Source: Echinarachnius parma (lineage: Eukaryota; Echinodermata; Echinoidea; Clypeasteroida; Echinarachniidae). Taken from it: a stretch of DNA of 64,000 nt. A program made the translations under genes and the position numbers. The DNA is taken from the NCBI GenBank assembly GCA_037951105.1, contig JBAMJV010008065.1:62001-126000 (forward strand). The letters run 5' to 3'. How positions within the stretch are numbered: position 1 is the stretch's first letter; the number at the start of each line of letters is the position of its first letter. Shown here piece by piece: positions 10,640 through 21,907 of this stretch. Under the pieces are notes generated by a model that did no database searches, was not told the DNA's origin, and was given only the letters and a program-made list of their open reading frames with translations.

Positions 10640-11493
10640 CAGGGTTGGAAAAAATCGTGTTTTTTTAAAGAAAAAAAAAATCGATTTATTTGATTTAAAT
10701 CGCGATTTTTTAAAGTTTAAATCAGAATCTTGTTTTTCTTTCAAAATGCATCCAGTGCATAAGAACTATTGAAAGAAAGGATAGAGATGAAAAAAGCTAT
10801 AGTTAATCATTGATTTGGGGGTACTTTTTTATTAGGTATTTTTATTTATTTTATATCAGGGTTGTGTGATTTTTATGATTTCTTTACGAAAATGCTTGGG
10901 TAATTTAAACCATAATAAGTTCAATTCAACTAGCTCTAAGCCCAGGGTTGGGAAATCATAAATTAAAACAAGTACCAAACCAAAATCAATTTAATTTATT
11001 TAAATTTATAATAATTTGTATAACTTTTTTGAAACCTAAAGCGATTTTTATGATTTTGTTCAGCCTCCACTCTTACCATTTGTCTCTATACTGTCCCGAT
11101 TGTGAAGTAAAATCATATATTTTTCAATCTTACTTGCCCGAACACAAAGTGTACTTGCCCTGTTACTTCTAGATCAGATTTAAAAAGATTTAAACTGGTA
11201 TTTGATCAATTTAGCTGCCCTATTGGCAACCGGGCAACCAAATTAGACCATTTATGTAGTTTTACTTGAATTTTTACTAGCGCTGGGCAAGTGGGCATGT
11301 GGGCCCTTGTGGCCAAGTGCTAGTGTCAACTATTGAGCCCTACTTTATAATTGGAGGGCAGATATACCACAATTCATTTTTTTTTTTATAGTTTTAACAT
11401 AATACATACAAAACAAAACAATATCTTCTACAATATACAAGTCTATGGAGGTGAGTTAAATCAAAGCGATTTAAATCCCTAATTTAAACCCTG
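10640..11493. mobile_element. hAT-like non-autonomous transposon
   Basis: Left end CAGGGTT, right end reverse complement (aaccctg). The inner ends share GATTTAAATCGC in inverted orientation. It is flanked by an 8-base near-duplication, ATTTGTGA (10632-10639) and ATTTGCGA (11494-11501). CAGGG termini and 8-base duplications are hAT characters. The interior is AT-rich with no transposase; the 74-codon frame at 10948-11172 has no recognisable domain. Confidence 0.65.
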
Positions 11494-11501
11494 ATTTGCG
11501 A

Positions 11502-12292
11502 CACCATTTGCTGCTCCAAAGTCGCTCTTATACTGTCGCTCTCTATAGACCCCCGCGCTGCGCGTCCACAAAAGTCTATTCGCCATTCGATGCGGCAAAG
11601 AACTGACTGAAGCCCAGCTAAAAGCACGGGCCCGTTACTTTCTCGCTAGGCAGGTCAGCTCTCAAGACCCCATTTCCCCCGCTCTCATCTGCTCCCTAGA
11701 CCCCGGTTTTGAAGTTGGCTGCCAAAAGATCATTCGAGTACCCGGTTTTGAAGTTGGCCGCCAAAAGATCATTCGAGTACCCCCCCCCCCCCCACCCCCC
11801 CTCCGGAGGCTAGACTGTGGTATGATTAAATATATGGTACGTTTTTTTTCCGCTGGGCGCAACAAGGTTTTATGCATGGCTGTATTTGGCTGTAAAACAG
11901 CACGCGTGGAATGTTTGCATTGATTGTGAAACGGTTGTGCTAGAAATTCCAGTCGAGTGTGTTGTTAAACAGCAGATGTTATTGAATTAATTGATTGCGA
12001 TTTGTGGGACATTAAACAATGCAGTTTGACATTTCTCTATTCTCAATCAACTGAAGTGATGAATTACCAATGGTAATATTTTATTTTATTTGTGCTCAGT
12101 GAACCATGAAATTGCTACCTCTAATGCTCACACACAATTAACGTAACAGGCATAGAAATATTCTCCACTATTTACAATGTTTGAAAACTTCTTGCTTATG
12201 AAATCACGAGGAGGTGTAATAAATGAATTATGAATTTAATTTAGTGTTGGGTTTATATCGATATTCGCATTGTAAAATTATTGTCATCTTAC
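11502..12292. other. Gene-distal flank or intron; short tandem duplication at 11697-11779
   Basis: ggttttgaagttggc(t/c)gcc followed by aaaagatcattcgagtaccc occurs twice in a row (41-base unit), followed by a C-tract. If the SRCR domain of the adjacent minus-strand gene continues, its next exon should lie here or further left, but I could not identify one. Confidence 0.5.
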
Positions 12293-12502
12293 TTTTGTTA
12301 CAATGAGTAACATTCCCCAGGATATTTTCCGGCATATTGGCGGCATCAGTAGTAACACTGTGTGCTCGTGGATGCCCGGCTTCTCTGCATACCGCATCAG
12401 CGTTAAGGATGTCCCAGTTATCGACACATGTGTGCTCTGCAACTCTCTTCACTATTTGTACGAATCCACTGTCTGTATAAGTACTGCTTATTTCAGTGTT
12501 TT
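12293..12502 (-). CDS. Exon encoding an SRCR-like segment (CUB/SRCR gene, exon 3 seen)
   Basis: The minus strand reads ENTEISSTYTDSGFVQIVKR, then VAEHTCVDNWDILNADAVCR, then EAGHPRAH. The core C(V/D)DNWDILNADAVCREAGHPRA fits the conserved first half of a scavenger-receptor cysteine-rich domain (C.D.W...dA.VvCr..Gyp.A). The acceptor is TTTATATTCAG before 12502 and the donor GTAAGA follows 12293. The exon begins and ends in phase 1 and joins the CUB exon donor in frame. The typical upstream VRLvgG block is weak and the second half of the domain should lie in a later exon that I did not find. Extracellular protein is inferred; function (binding, adhesion or immune recognition) is only family knowledge. 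Confidence 0.65.
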
Positions 12503-12726
12503 CTGAATATAAATTAAAATAAAGAGAGGTAAAGAGAAAATGAGCACATCTGTCAATAATGAATATTTCAAAGTGGCACGTTTTATTTAATTATTACCCG
12601 ATACACGACACATTGTCGAAAAAAATTAATTGAACAGAAGTTACATTTGGAATTGGTACATTTACAGAGGATACACTGCTTGTATATTAAACGTACGTAT
12701 CACCTAAATCTACCAATTATTGCAAG

Positions 12727-12913
12727 TGGCGTAGCTATGGGGGGCACGGGGGCCTGTGCCTCCAATACTTTGGAAAAAACAATTAAAAACATAAGGGTAC
12801 TATTTTTTGTAACAAAAGAATACATAAGGTTTGCCCCCAATAATTTGTCCCCGAATTAACAAAAAATAATAATATTTAAAATATACAAAAATCGGTCCGA
12901 CCACGCTACGCCA
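12727..12913. mobile_element. Small MITE, TGGCGTAGC termini
   Basis: TGGCGTAGC at 12727 and GCTACGCCA ending at 12913 are perfect inverted ends around about 170 bases of G-rich then A-rich sequence. It lies in the intron between the CUB and SRCR exons. Confidence 0.5.
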
Positions 12914-13435
12914 ACCATATATAATTAATATTTTAATAATTAAGATAGCACTACAAAATTAGGAATTCAATTACGTTGTATTTGTATTGCAATATGAACT
13001 GAACTATTTCATGCCGCATTACATGGTAACATGTATATCCGTTTTTAAAGATAGCCCGTCTTTGCAAAAAATCTTCCAGTTTATTAAAAAGCTGCAGCGC
13101 ACAGTGATAAAGAATTCAAATGATGCAAGAAAAGCCAATCGCATTGTAGTAAAACTCCCAGGTTCATTTTCTTATTATTCTGAATCTATGTATCATTGAT
13201 TATTTGTATCATTTAACCAAGTTATAAAGCAAATCTCCCTATTACATCAGAAAATCTTATTGAATCACGTTAATTGTGTAATTTGATTTTGCTTTACCCA
13301 AAATAATTGTAATTATTACATTTTTGGGGGGGAGTAAGCACAATAAAGTGATTCAATTTCGAGCTGTAAAAATCAATCAAATTCCACTAATAATATCCCG
13401 CAACTTTTGAATTTTAGCAGGTGGGCGGTATTGCT

Positions 13436-13535
13436 AAACTCTTTTGGATTTATACAATGCTATTTAGAGTTCAAACAAGTTTTTTTGACAAAATTAAATT
13501 TAATTCTTTAGCATTGTATAAATCTAAAAGAACGA
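13436..13535. repeat. Short inverted repeat beside the CUB exon donor
   Basis: ctcttttggatttatacaat at about 13439 is repeated in reverse complement at about 13511-13533 (tagcattgtataaatctaaa). It lies 14 bases downstream of the CUB exon's 5' splice site on the transcribed strand. Confidence 0.6.
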
Positions 13536-13548
13536 TAACTATTTATAC

Positions 13549-13893
13549 CTTTCAATAAACAGCGAAGTGTCAAGTTGAACTCTTCCTCTCCGTATGACTC
13601 ATGCTCGGGTGTGAATGTCAACTCAATACCATTCCCACTGGAAATATATGGTGTGAACTTGTTACCATCTCCACTGTATTGACGGATTCTGGATGGGTCA
13701 GTGCTGTCCTCTATCCAGAGTTCATCAGCTTCTTCAGTGTAAAATGAAGTGAACTCAACCATGAGGCGACATGGATGTTCGGCTTGTACTTTCCACTGGA
13801 CAATTGTTGTAGAGTCATAGTCCGATGGGTAGTTTGGCCATTGAATGTTTCCCTCTGAATCTCGCGTGATGTTGACCGTGTAGACATTCATAG
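13549..13893 (-). CDS. Exon encoding a CUB domain (CUB/SRCR gene, exon 2 seen)
   Basis: This exon of 345 nt encodes about 115 residues, close to the 110-residue CUB domain. Visible CUB features in order: GNIQWPNYPSDYDSTTIVQW (start, with the NYP turn), CRLMVEFTSFYTEE (F..F..E strand), ADELWIEDSTD (acidic, resembling the calcium site), ISSGNGIELTFTPEH (S.gn.l.l.F..d) and FNLTLRCLLK. Only two cysteines are seen (in PCRL and LRCL), fewer than the usual four. The acceptor TATATTAG precedes 13893 and the donor GTATAA follows 13549. Both boundaries are phase 1, the usual phase for shuffled extracellular modules, and the exon connects in frame to the signal-peptide exon upstream and the SRCR-like exon downstream. 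Confidence 0.85.
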
Positions 13894-15372
13894 CTAATAT
13901 ACCAAAGGAAAAAAATAGATGGAATTATGTAATATTATGATATTGTGGTATATCCAGCGAAACGGCAAATTACCTGTATTGCAAGTGTAAGTCGTATTGA
14001 ATAAGAATTACACCTTTAATACATGCATTTTTTTCTACAAGCAATTGGCATTCATACCATCACATCGTTAAACAATTTCAATTAAAAAAATCTGAAAAAG
14101 GAGAAATTCATTTTTGCAAATTTTTATAACAACATGTTGAGAAAATATTATGGAAACTAATATTTTCTCTTGTAGCAAAATATCAAATTTCAAAGTTAAT
14201 ATTCTTTGGACAGTAATTAAGTTATTCAGGGCCATACAAAGTGAACATCTCTCATAGTTCTCTAAACAAAATAGTAGTAAGAAAGGTTTAATAATCCACA
14301 GAGTATTACTTAATATTTGTTATTATATCCCTCATAATAAATAAAAAGTGGTAAAATATTAGGCAATTTTATCACGGGTCGAAAAACTGTTTTTCGACCA
14401 GTGCCTTATTCCATTTGGAGTAGGAAAGGGATCGACATTGTTTAAAGGGTTAGTACAATTCTGGTCAAACTGAATTTGTGTAACCAAACTTGCACCATAT
14501 CATTACAATCTAATAGTAATCTATTCCAACATGCTTTAGAAAGGTAGACAAAACTTACAAACGGCTAAGTAAGAAGCCTGTTATCAGTTTTTAAAAAAGG
14601 GAAAAAAAGCAATTCAAATGCAAGAGGGTGCTCTCTGACAACATGTTGGTTTTTACCATTTTTTATAAACAAATTTGAGAATTTGATGTTATAAAGTAAT
14701 GATGCAATCGAGAGATCATCAACAACTATTTAAAAGCCTCTAGATTTAGTAAATTGTTGAAAAAATGTAGGCATTTTATAGGTGTTATCATAAATCAGCG
14801 AATAAATATGGACCCACGTTTGTTGCAATCGGGTATATGTATTGATATTTCAGCTGTTTCTCAACCGATGTTGATCAAATTAAGTTTTATATTCAAAATC
14901 ACATGTTCTTACCAGTTTTACACTTAGTTTGTCATTGCCTCACAAATAAATTGTATCTTAACGCGCCTTCAATACCAAAACTGTACTATCCCTTTAAAGC
15001 AACGCTATTATTTCTTATTTTCCTAGCATTTATGATTATTTCTTGCAATTTATTTAATTCAGGATATTGTGCAATATTGCTCTAAAAATCAATAGTAAAA
15101 TGTGTTTATGTGTTTATAAATTTGCATTCTTTTCAGATATACCTAATTAAAAAGAATAGAAACTTAAATATCTGATCGGTGCACGTATCCATGACTAGGA
15201 ATAACAAAATAAAAATAAAAATTTTAATAAAACAAATAATTGTCTCTGTTTCAACGGTTACTACTGTGACTGCGTCTGGCTACATTTACTGTGGGGTGGC
15301 AGTAGGAAGTCACATTAAAAGAAAACCCCATTATAGATGGTTATAGAGATGGTTATAGCTTAGTATATTTAC
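13894..15372. other. Intron of the CUB/SRCR gene, with an inverted copy of a dispersed repeat
   Basis: The intron is AT-rich. The stretch about 14440-14760 is a reverse-complement relative of the repeat at 15770-16300 and 60900-61290 (shared words include agagcaccctctt, gataac, cagtttgacca and ccctttaa). The 60-codon plus-strand frame at 14903-15085 has no recognised domain. Confidence 0.6.
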
Positions 15373-15495
15373 CTGCACAAACATGACAAATATAGACCAT
15401 TGCGAGGAGTACGCCTGCTACAAGACGTGACAATCCTAGCATGCTGGTTAGATGTGATGAAAATTAATGGACCCTTGAAAGTACCGCGAAGTCCT
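15373..15495 (-). CDS. Exon with start codon and signal peptide (CUB/SRCR gene)
   Basis: On the minus strand the ATG at 15442-15440 opens MLGLSRLVAGVLLAMVYICH followed by VCA, a typical signal peptide: one Arg, then a hydrophobic core, then a small-residue cleavage region. The frame ends one base into a codon at a good donor, GCAG/GTAAAT (exon end 15373). It therefore joins in phase 1 to the CUB exon. Bases 15443-15495 would be 5' UTR, preceded by a strong acceptor (TTTTTTCTCTTCCAG), which implies at least one further non-coding exon to the right. The coding part is only 23 codons plus one base. This sets the gene's start and its secreted or membrane routing. Confidence 0.75.
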
Positions 15496-15564
15496 CTGGA
15501 AGAGAAAAAATGATTACAGCATAAACAGTGGATTTTCTATATCAATGTTCATATTCGATATGGT

Positions 15565-15647
15565 CCTAGATAGAGTACTTTAAAGTAAATGCTTAAAATG
15601 ATATACTATATCATTTTAAGCATTTACTTTAAAGTACTCTATCTAGG
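15565..15647. repeat. Perfect 41-base-arm palindrome
   Basis: CCTAGATAGAGTACTTTAAA (15565 on) through ATGATATA reads back as its exact reverse complement after a single central base at 15606. It lies 70 bases upstream of the acceptor of the signal-peptide exon. Confidence 0.9.
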
Positions 15648-18528
15648 ATGTAACTTTGATGACATGATTTTGCCCAAATAAGATGACTTACCCGAATGTT
15701 ACACAAGTTTCCACGAATATGACATAATTGTACCCGAATTGTGACATCATTTTGCAAGAATATGACCGTTTTCAAAACTCCAGGGGGCTGTGCACAGCCC
15801 ACTAACCCCGCCTCCTTCACATACAATTTTAATGACAGAATAAACTTTATTTGATCAAAATCGGTTAAGAAATGGCTGAAATATCCATATACATTACCAT
15901 TTGTAATAAATGTGGGGCCCCACAATTACTAGACAATTTTGAACCAGCCGTTAAATATTATTTTTAAATGCTTCCTCTTTTCAAAAAATTTCAAAATAGG
16001 ATTTTAGATAGTTGTTGATTATCTCTCTATCTAATCACTATTTCAACAAAACATCACATGCACAACATTTTATTTAAAATGGTTAAAACCGATGAGTGTT
16101 TAGAGAGCACCCTCTTGAGTTTTAACGGCTCTTGTTGAATGATAACGGGCTTTTGACTTAGTCATTTGTAATGTTTTATTATTTTCGAGCATGGTGGAGT
16201 TATAACTATTAGTTTGTAATGTAATGGTGCAGGTTTTGCTTACTACTATTCAGTTTGACCAAAACTGTACTCTCTTTACCAGAACTCAACTATCCCTGTA
16301 AGTGTATTGGCATTGAAATAAGAGTTGCAAAAACTAGATTCAAATATTTATTCGCAACATCCATTTTTTAGTTAATAGAGAATGCGACATAAGAAACATA
16401 ATTACTAAATGTAAACATGAAAAATGGGACACTTCATATTACACAGTACAATAGTTTTGCCATCGAGAATATGCAGATGTTGAAAAAAAATGTTATGACT
16501 GACAATATTACGGAACCAGCCATTTGATTACGTTTGATTATGGTACTTGACTTGGTAATTTTAGGGAAAAATTATGATTTATTGATTCCACCTGAATATT
16601 AGATGACTTTGGTTATATGATATGAGATTTCCCGAATACAGTTTTGCCCGCCGAACAGGGGCGTAGACAACGGGGGGGGGGGGGGGGGGGAGGGGGTGCG
16701 GGGTATGCATCCCAGGTTTAAGGGAAGGATATTTTGTTTGTGTGTGTGTGTCTGTATACGAGTGGGAAAGAAAAAGTTAATTGCATGAGCTAAGACTTGA
16801 TAATTCTAACGTTCAAAAAGTAATTTATACATCCACTTTAAATTTTCGCAAACAGATTATCGCAGTTTGTTGTGTAACTTGCGTATGGTCTGGGGTGAGT
16901 ATTTTTTTTCTGTACCGGGCCACGTAGTTCCAGTGTAGGCTGGCATTGCTCTGGCTGCTTGTGTGACGTGCACCAAATTGCACCATTTCAAGTATATAAA
17001 TGCAAAATCTTCTCCGTGGGAGGGGGATACCCGCCCTCCCAAACCCTCCCTATATGGCTCTGCCCCAGCCCTCGGTATAGCTTCGCCCCATCGGGACTCA
17101 TTCTTGGCTATAGGCTATGTTGTTGGATCATACATAATGTGGTTTATGTTGGAACTGTGTATGAGACTAAATATAAATACAATATTTGTGTGTGTGTGTT
17201 GGGTGCATATGTATTAGTGTGTCAATTATTAGTTTTCTTCGTGAAAATATATTTAAAATTTCTGGTCGATCAAATCATACAGTCAATGTTAAGCCCGAAT
17301 TTCATATCTAGGTAAGCACCAGATTTCACAATTTCAAGTCCAAAAATACAAAAGCTCCCTACCGTGGGAGGGGGACAACCACCTCCCACACCCTCCCCCC
17401 GCTCAGTTACTTCGCTCACTCGGGCTTGGTCGCTTCGCTCCCTCGCAATGTCTCACTCACACATCTGGCTCAAAGTTGGCAGCCCTGTGAGAGTGGTTGG
17501 GCATGAACCCCTACACACACAAAATAGTGAGCCCCCTTAGGTTTTTGCCCCCCCCCCCCCCCCGCCAATCCCAAACTGCTTCCGGCGCGTCTTGTCTCGA
17601 CCATCTTAATGAAGGATCTTGGCTGCGAACAATTTTTGTCGAGCCCCCCACTGAGAGGACTTTCAACCAATTCCCTCGGTCTCGAAAAAATTAGGCAGGC
17701 GGTCTCGGCGGGGAAAAAATTTGGCGACGGACACTCCCCGGACACTCAACCGAGCGCGAAGCGCGAGACGTGTATACCCGAGCGCAGCGCCAATACAATC
17801 TAGTTGTACAACATGCAAGCGGCGTGGGATCTGCACAGCTCGTAATGTATGATCGATATCCCAGCCATATAGAGCCTTGATTAAAGGCTACCCTTGCGCA
17901 CGCTACAGCGTGCAATTGTAAATGATTCACAACAGTGAAACAGAGAGAGAGAGGGGGAGAGAGAACGAGAGAGGGAGAGGGGGGGGGGGGGGGGGCCGGG
18001 GGGCATGATACATTTGATCGTTGGAAGTGATAGACGCGCTCTGGAAATACCCATTGTAAATAGCATTGAGCCACATGTACGGGGAAAACCAGTGCAATCA
18101 GTCAATGGGGAAAACCCAAGTATTATGGAACGCTCTAGAGAGCAAACTATATTTACACCCAAAGTTAAATGCATTTCGTTTTCAGTTTGTAATATAGATT
18201 GCTCATGATAAATGTATTTGATTATTGCTTGAAATGTAATTCAAGCAAACTCTTTCAAATGATGTATGACGCGTGTCCACGTTGACCTTGTTTGTTTATT
18301 TCGTGAATTTGGCAAATTATAGCTAATGCGAGAAAATCATATGCACACATACATCGAGTGCACATTGAATTGAATTGCACGAGCAAATGATGTATTCAAT
18401 AATGTAAGTACAGTCCTCTTCATGTATGATTGTGCATGCTGTTAGCGACCACAATTAACTGATTATTATGTCACACTTTGAATCTTTGATTATTAGGTTG
18501 TGATGTGCAGGACATGTGCAGGGCAACC
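15648..18528. other. Intergenic or upstream intron of the CUB/SRCR gene
   Basis: Holds a dispersed repeat copy (15770-16300), a G-tract with an agggg(c)gtag-type motif (16655-16690), short TG runs, a pair of related segments (ccgtgggagggggatacc at about 17015 and ccgtgggagggggacaac at about 17361), a C-tract near 17550, and a GA/G-rich tract near 17940-18005. An upstream non-coding exon of the CUB/SRCR gene should lie in this direction but could not be placed. The frames here have no recognisable domains. Confidence 0.5.
15770..16300 (+). repeat. Dispersed repeat, copy A
   Basis: tttatttgatcaaaatcggt at about 15846 through agagagcaccctcttgagtt, tttcgagcatggtg and ggtgcaggttttg to aactatccct matches 60900-61290 in direct orientation and 14440-14760 in inverted orientation. 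No coding capacity. Family unknown. Confidence 0.75.
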
Positions 18529-18780
18529 GGTGTTTCACAAAGCAATATTTTGTCATGACAAATTTGTCCTAATGACAAATTTTTATGGTGGCATTACGAG
18601 GAACTTTTGCCCAAAATTTTACGAAATTTTTGCAAAAATTTAGTCAAATTATACGGATTTGGCTAAAATTTGGTAGAGTTTTGGCAAAATTTAGGCCAAA
18701 ATGTCCTTATAATGCCACCATAAAAATCTGTCATTATGACAAATTTGTCATGATGACAAAATATTGCTTCGTGAAACACC
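18529..18780. mobile_element. MITE with GGTGTTTCAC termini
   Basis: ggtgtttcacaaagcaatat at 18529 and the reverse complement of its end (atattgcttcgtgaaacacc, ending 18780) give long inverted arms that continue through tttgtcatgacaaatttgtc to the words tggtggcatta and taatgccacca. The 252-base unit folds almost entirely. The short frame at 18585-18815 is not a gene. Confidence 0.85.
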
Positions 18781-20158
18781 CTAGGGTTAGACTTCCCTAC
18801 TTGATAGTGACGTAGCTATATATTCTCAGTTCATTGATCAATACAAACAAACATATAAACTACAAAACAAGGCAGTTGGTAGACGGAAATTCGTTTTGTT
18901 TACAATCAAATTAAAGCTCCACAGACAAGAAAACTACCTTTAAATTGTGTTTTACTGTATCGAAGGTAGATTTTCATGAAGATTACTAATAAAAAAACAT
19001 TTAAAATTTCCTCGTGGGAAAACCCGGTAAAATAAAAAATCAACTTGTAAATTCACTTTAGGAACCCCCGTAAAAACAAAATTGAGTCCGGGCGAAGAAA
19101 AATGACGTCATCTTTGTGACGTCACATAAGGACAATCGCAGTAGACGTACACGCTGAGTGCATCTACTCACGTTGACAGAGAGATATTATTTCGATTTGT
19201 TTTCAAGATTTGCAAACATTTGTTTAAGTTTATATCATGGAGGATCCACTCAGATGTGTTGTTGCATCCTGCTACAATGCATTTCTTAGGCATTTTCAGT
19301 TAAGCCTCAATTTCCAAGCAAATACGAGTTTGTTTTACTAGCAAGTCACAGACTCTGCATGTAACTATGCACGTTCGAACTTTGAACTCACACACACGCG
19401 CGCTCCACTATAAATAACTTGTTTAGATGTATGGAACGCCGATGCGAAAAAAAGCCAAAAAGTTGCTTGAAATTTACCTTTTTTGCCCAACTTTAGGATT
19501 TCTTTGAAAAAAAGAGTGTGGTATATCAATATAGGCACATATTCGAAGCTATAAACCTGAATCAGAGCCGGGATTTCACTATACCTTTAAGTACATTACA
19601 TATCAAATTTATTTACAACAGCAAAAAGATCAATGATGAATCAAATTTGTGGGTAGATAATAGAACAAACATGGAACGATAATATTTATGCAATTCAAAT
19701 GTGTAAAGAGAACATTATGTATAAAACGATTGTAAGGCAATTCAATTTTTTATAATACATCAGATTTAAGTAAAGAGATCAATGATGATTCAAATATGTG
19801 GATAGATAATAGAACAAAACATGTAACGATAATATTTATGCCACTAATATGTGTAGGAGGACATTTTAATAAAACGACTGTAAGGCAATTCAATTTGAAA
19901 ATACATCAGATTAAATAATACATTGTCATAGTTGGGTGGGAAAGATAGCAGATAGGATATAGAAGAACCAGTACAGATAATTAAGAGGAGAGAAGGAGTT
20001 GTGATAGAAAAGAAAACGACATCAGTTTTATGTAGCTATTAGAACGTAAAGTTAAGATTATTGGCATATTAAATTGAAAGAATTTGAAAAACATAATAAG
20101 CAAATTACGAGTATAGTCCTAAAATTTAAATATACGTATCAACATACAAAGTCATTAA
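18781..20158. repeat. Intergenic with a 149-base tandem duplication at about 19620-19920
   Basis: caatgatgaatcaaatttgtgggtagataat... and caatgatgattcaaatatgtggatagataat... are consecutive diverged copies, ending with gtaaggcaattcaattt and catcagatt. A TGACGTCA pair lies at about 19102-19126. No exon seen. Confidence 0.65.
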
Positions 20159-20704
20159 AGGGATACCTGTAAAGTGTCAGATATTGCACAAAATGACATT
20201 TGAGACTTCAATCCTATATCAATATCATTGTAAAATACAATTGAAAGATTTGTGAAAGTTTGAAAGAAAACGAACACTGTTTACCTAGTGAAAAAAACGA
20301 ATATTGAGTTCATATTTTATCACCGAATACTGATGGTCTGCCATACATTTGTTGCAGTAATAATCATCCGTTTGAGATATTCGCACCCGTGTATGTTTAC
20401 AGACGTAGTACAGAATTCATGGAATTTGTGCTCGCTCGGCTCAAAGTTCAATCTCCGGAATGTTTCCCACGCTTGCTGCATCCGGACGTGTTAAGCTAGG
20501 ACAATTGTACTTTTTATCAAAACCGTTAGCTAACGCTTTTGAAATAATGATTTTCAATGATAATTATCTTCATACTAAAGGGACATTTGAAAAAATCGAA
20601 CCCTATTTTATTCTTCACTTACCATAAGCTAAACAACACGGCAGAAGAGAAACGAGGAAGCTCCAAGTATTTTTCGTGGAGTTAGACACTTTACAGGCAT
20701 GCCT
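20159..20704. mobile_element. MITE with TTAA target duplication
   Basis: Ends AGGGATACCTGTAAAGTGTC (20159) and the inverted GACACTTTACAGGCATGCCT (ending 20704) are flanked by TTAA on both sides (20155-20158 and 20705-20708). TTAA duplication is typical of piggyBac- or Kolobok-type mobilisation. No transposase. A partial relative lies at 4610-4745 and perhaps near 62630. Confidence 0.75.
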
Positions 20705-20708
20705 TTAA

Positions 20709-21415
20709 GCTGTACAAAAAAAAATTTCGAAACCTAACATATAGCATTTCATAAAAATATCACTATAATTAATGGCAAGAAGGGTTAAAATATCGTTTAC
20801 AATTTTTAAAATGAAACTATTATTAATATAATAACTAGAAGTATACTCACTTAACTATATCAATAAAATGTATTCATTTGAGGTTTATTGCAACCAGATA
20901 AAGTTGGATTGCTTACAAGGAAAATACAATTAATACAATTATGTCATATCTATAAAACATCAAGATTCAAATTGCACAAAATGGACTGTTCAGACATTAA
21001 ACATTCTAAATCACTTTCACGAAGATATACATTTAACAAAATACATGAGCGATTGCAGTATATAAATATTAAAAGCCAGCACAAGTAATTGAGAAGAAGG
21101 AAAGTAGGATGAAGAAGAGTTAAGGGGAGAGTCAGAAAACGAAGGAGAAGGAGAAGGTGATGAATATAACTATGACAAAACTATGACACTCCTTTAGTTT
21201 TTTGGCATTACCCAAAGCCTTATTTTGTAAACTCTTTATTACTAATAATTGTGTAAATACATTTTTGATAATTTCGGATTTTTTTTAAATTTTTTTTTAG
21301 ATATACATTGTAATTCATTCTTTGATTATTTTGTTTTCCTTTTTGTCATAATGATAGGGCTACTCACACTCTTCCTTTATTTGGGCTCTGTTTGTTCTGC
21401 ATCATATAACGTCTC
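20709..21415. other. Intergenic, nothing recognised
   Basis: AT-rich, no frame with domain similarity, no strong repeat. Confidence 0.4.
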
Positions 21416-21417
21416 CT

Positions 21418-21455
21418 GACGACGGATAGTCAACCTATTCGAAACGTCGAGCCCC
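21418..21455 (+). other. CTGACGA-stem-GAAAC motif upstream of a LINE
   Basis: cctgacgacggatagtcaac followed by ctattcgaaacgtcgag contains CTGACGA, a 6-base stem (GGATAG/CTATTC) and GAAAC, in the order seen in hammerhead-like cores. Helix III and the cleavage-site strand cannot be seen, and there is an extra base between CTGACGA and the stem. It precedes the minisatellite and LINE below. Confidence 0.4.
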
Positions 21456-21479
21456 TCCTACCATCCACCCTCTCCTCGC

Positions 21480-21780
21480 AATACCAACAGTCCTTTCTAG
21501 GACTATCAACATTCCTTTCTAGGACTACCAACTGTCCTTTTTAGGACTCTCCTAGAAAGAATACCAACAGTCCTTTTCAGGATTATCCCAACAGTCCTTT
21601 CTAGGACTACCAACAGTCCTTTCTAGGACTATCAACAGTCCTTTCTAGGACTACCAACAGTTCTTTTTAGGACTCTCCTAGAAAGAATATCAACAGTCCT
21701 TTCTAGGACTACCAACAGTCCTTTCTAGGACTACCAACAGTCCTTTCTAGGACTACCCTAGTCCTTTTCAGGACTCACCA
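21480..21780. repeat. 22-base minisatellite, (CAACAGTCCTTTCTAGGACTAC)-type
   Basis: About thirteen units of roughly 22 bases built on the palindromic core GTCCTTTCTAGGAC, with two longer variant units containing ctcctagaaagaat. It abuts the 5' side of the LINE fragment at 21908 and may be part of its 5' UTR. Confidence 0.85.
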
Positions 21781-21907
21781 ATCCACCCATCTCACATGGT
21801 GCAACCGCAAACCACACGTATTATCATATAACTTGTATACATTGTATAGACATACTACACGCAACTGTTTACGTATAGTGGCAATACCAAACGACCCTTA
21901 GGACCCT

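Noticed and set aside
21480-21780. CRISPR-like 22-base repeats
   Set aside because: Contiguous minisatellite units with no spacers, next to a LINE.
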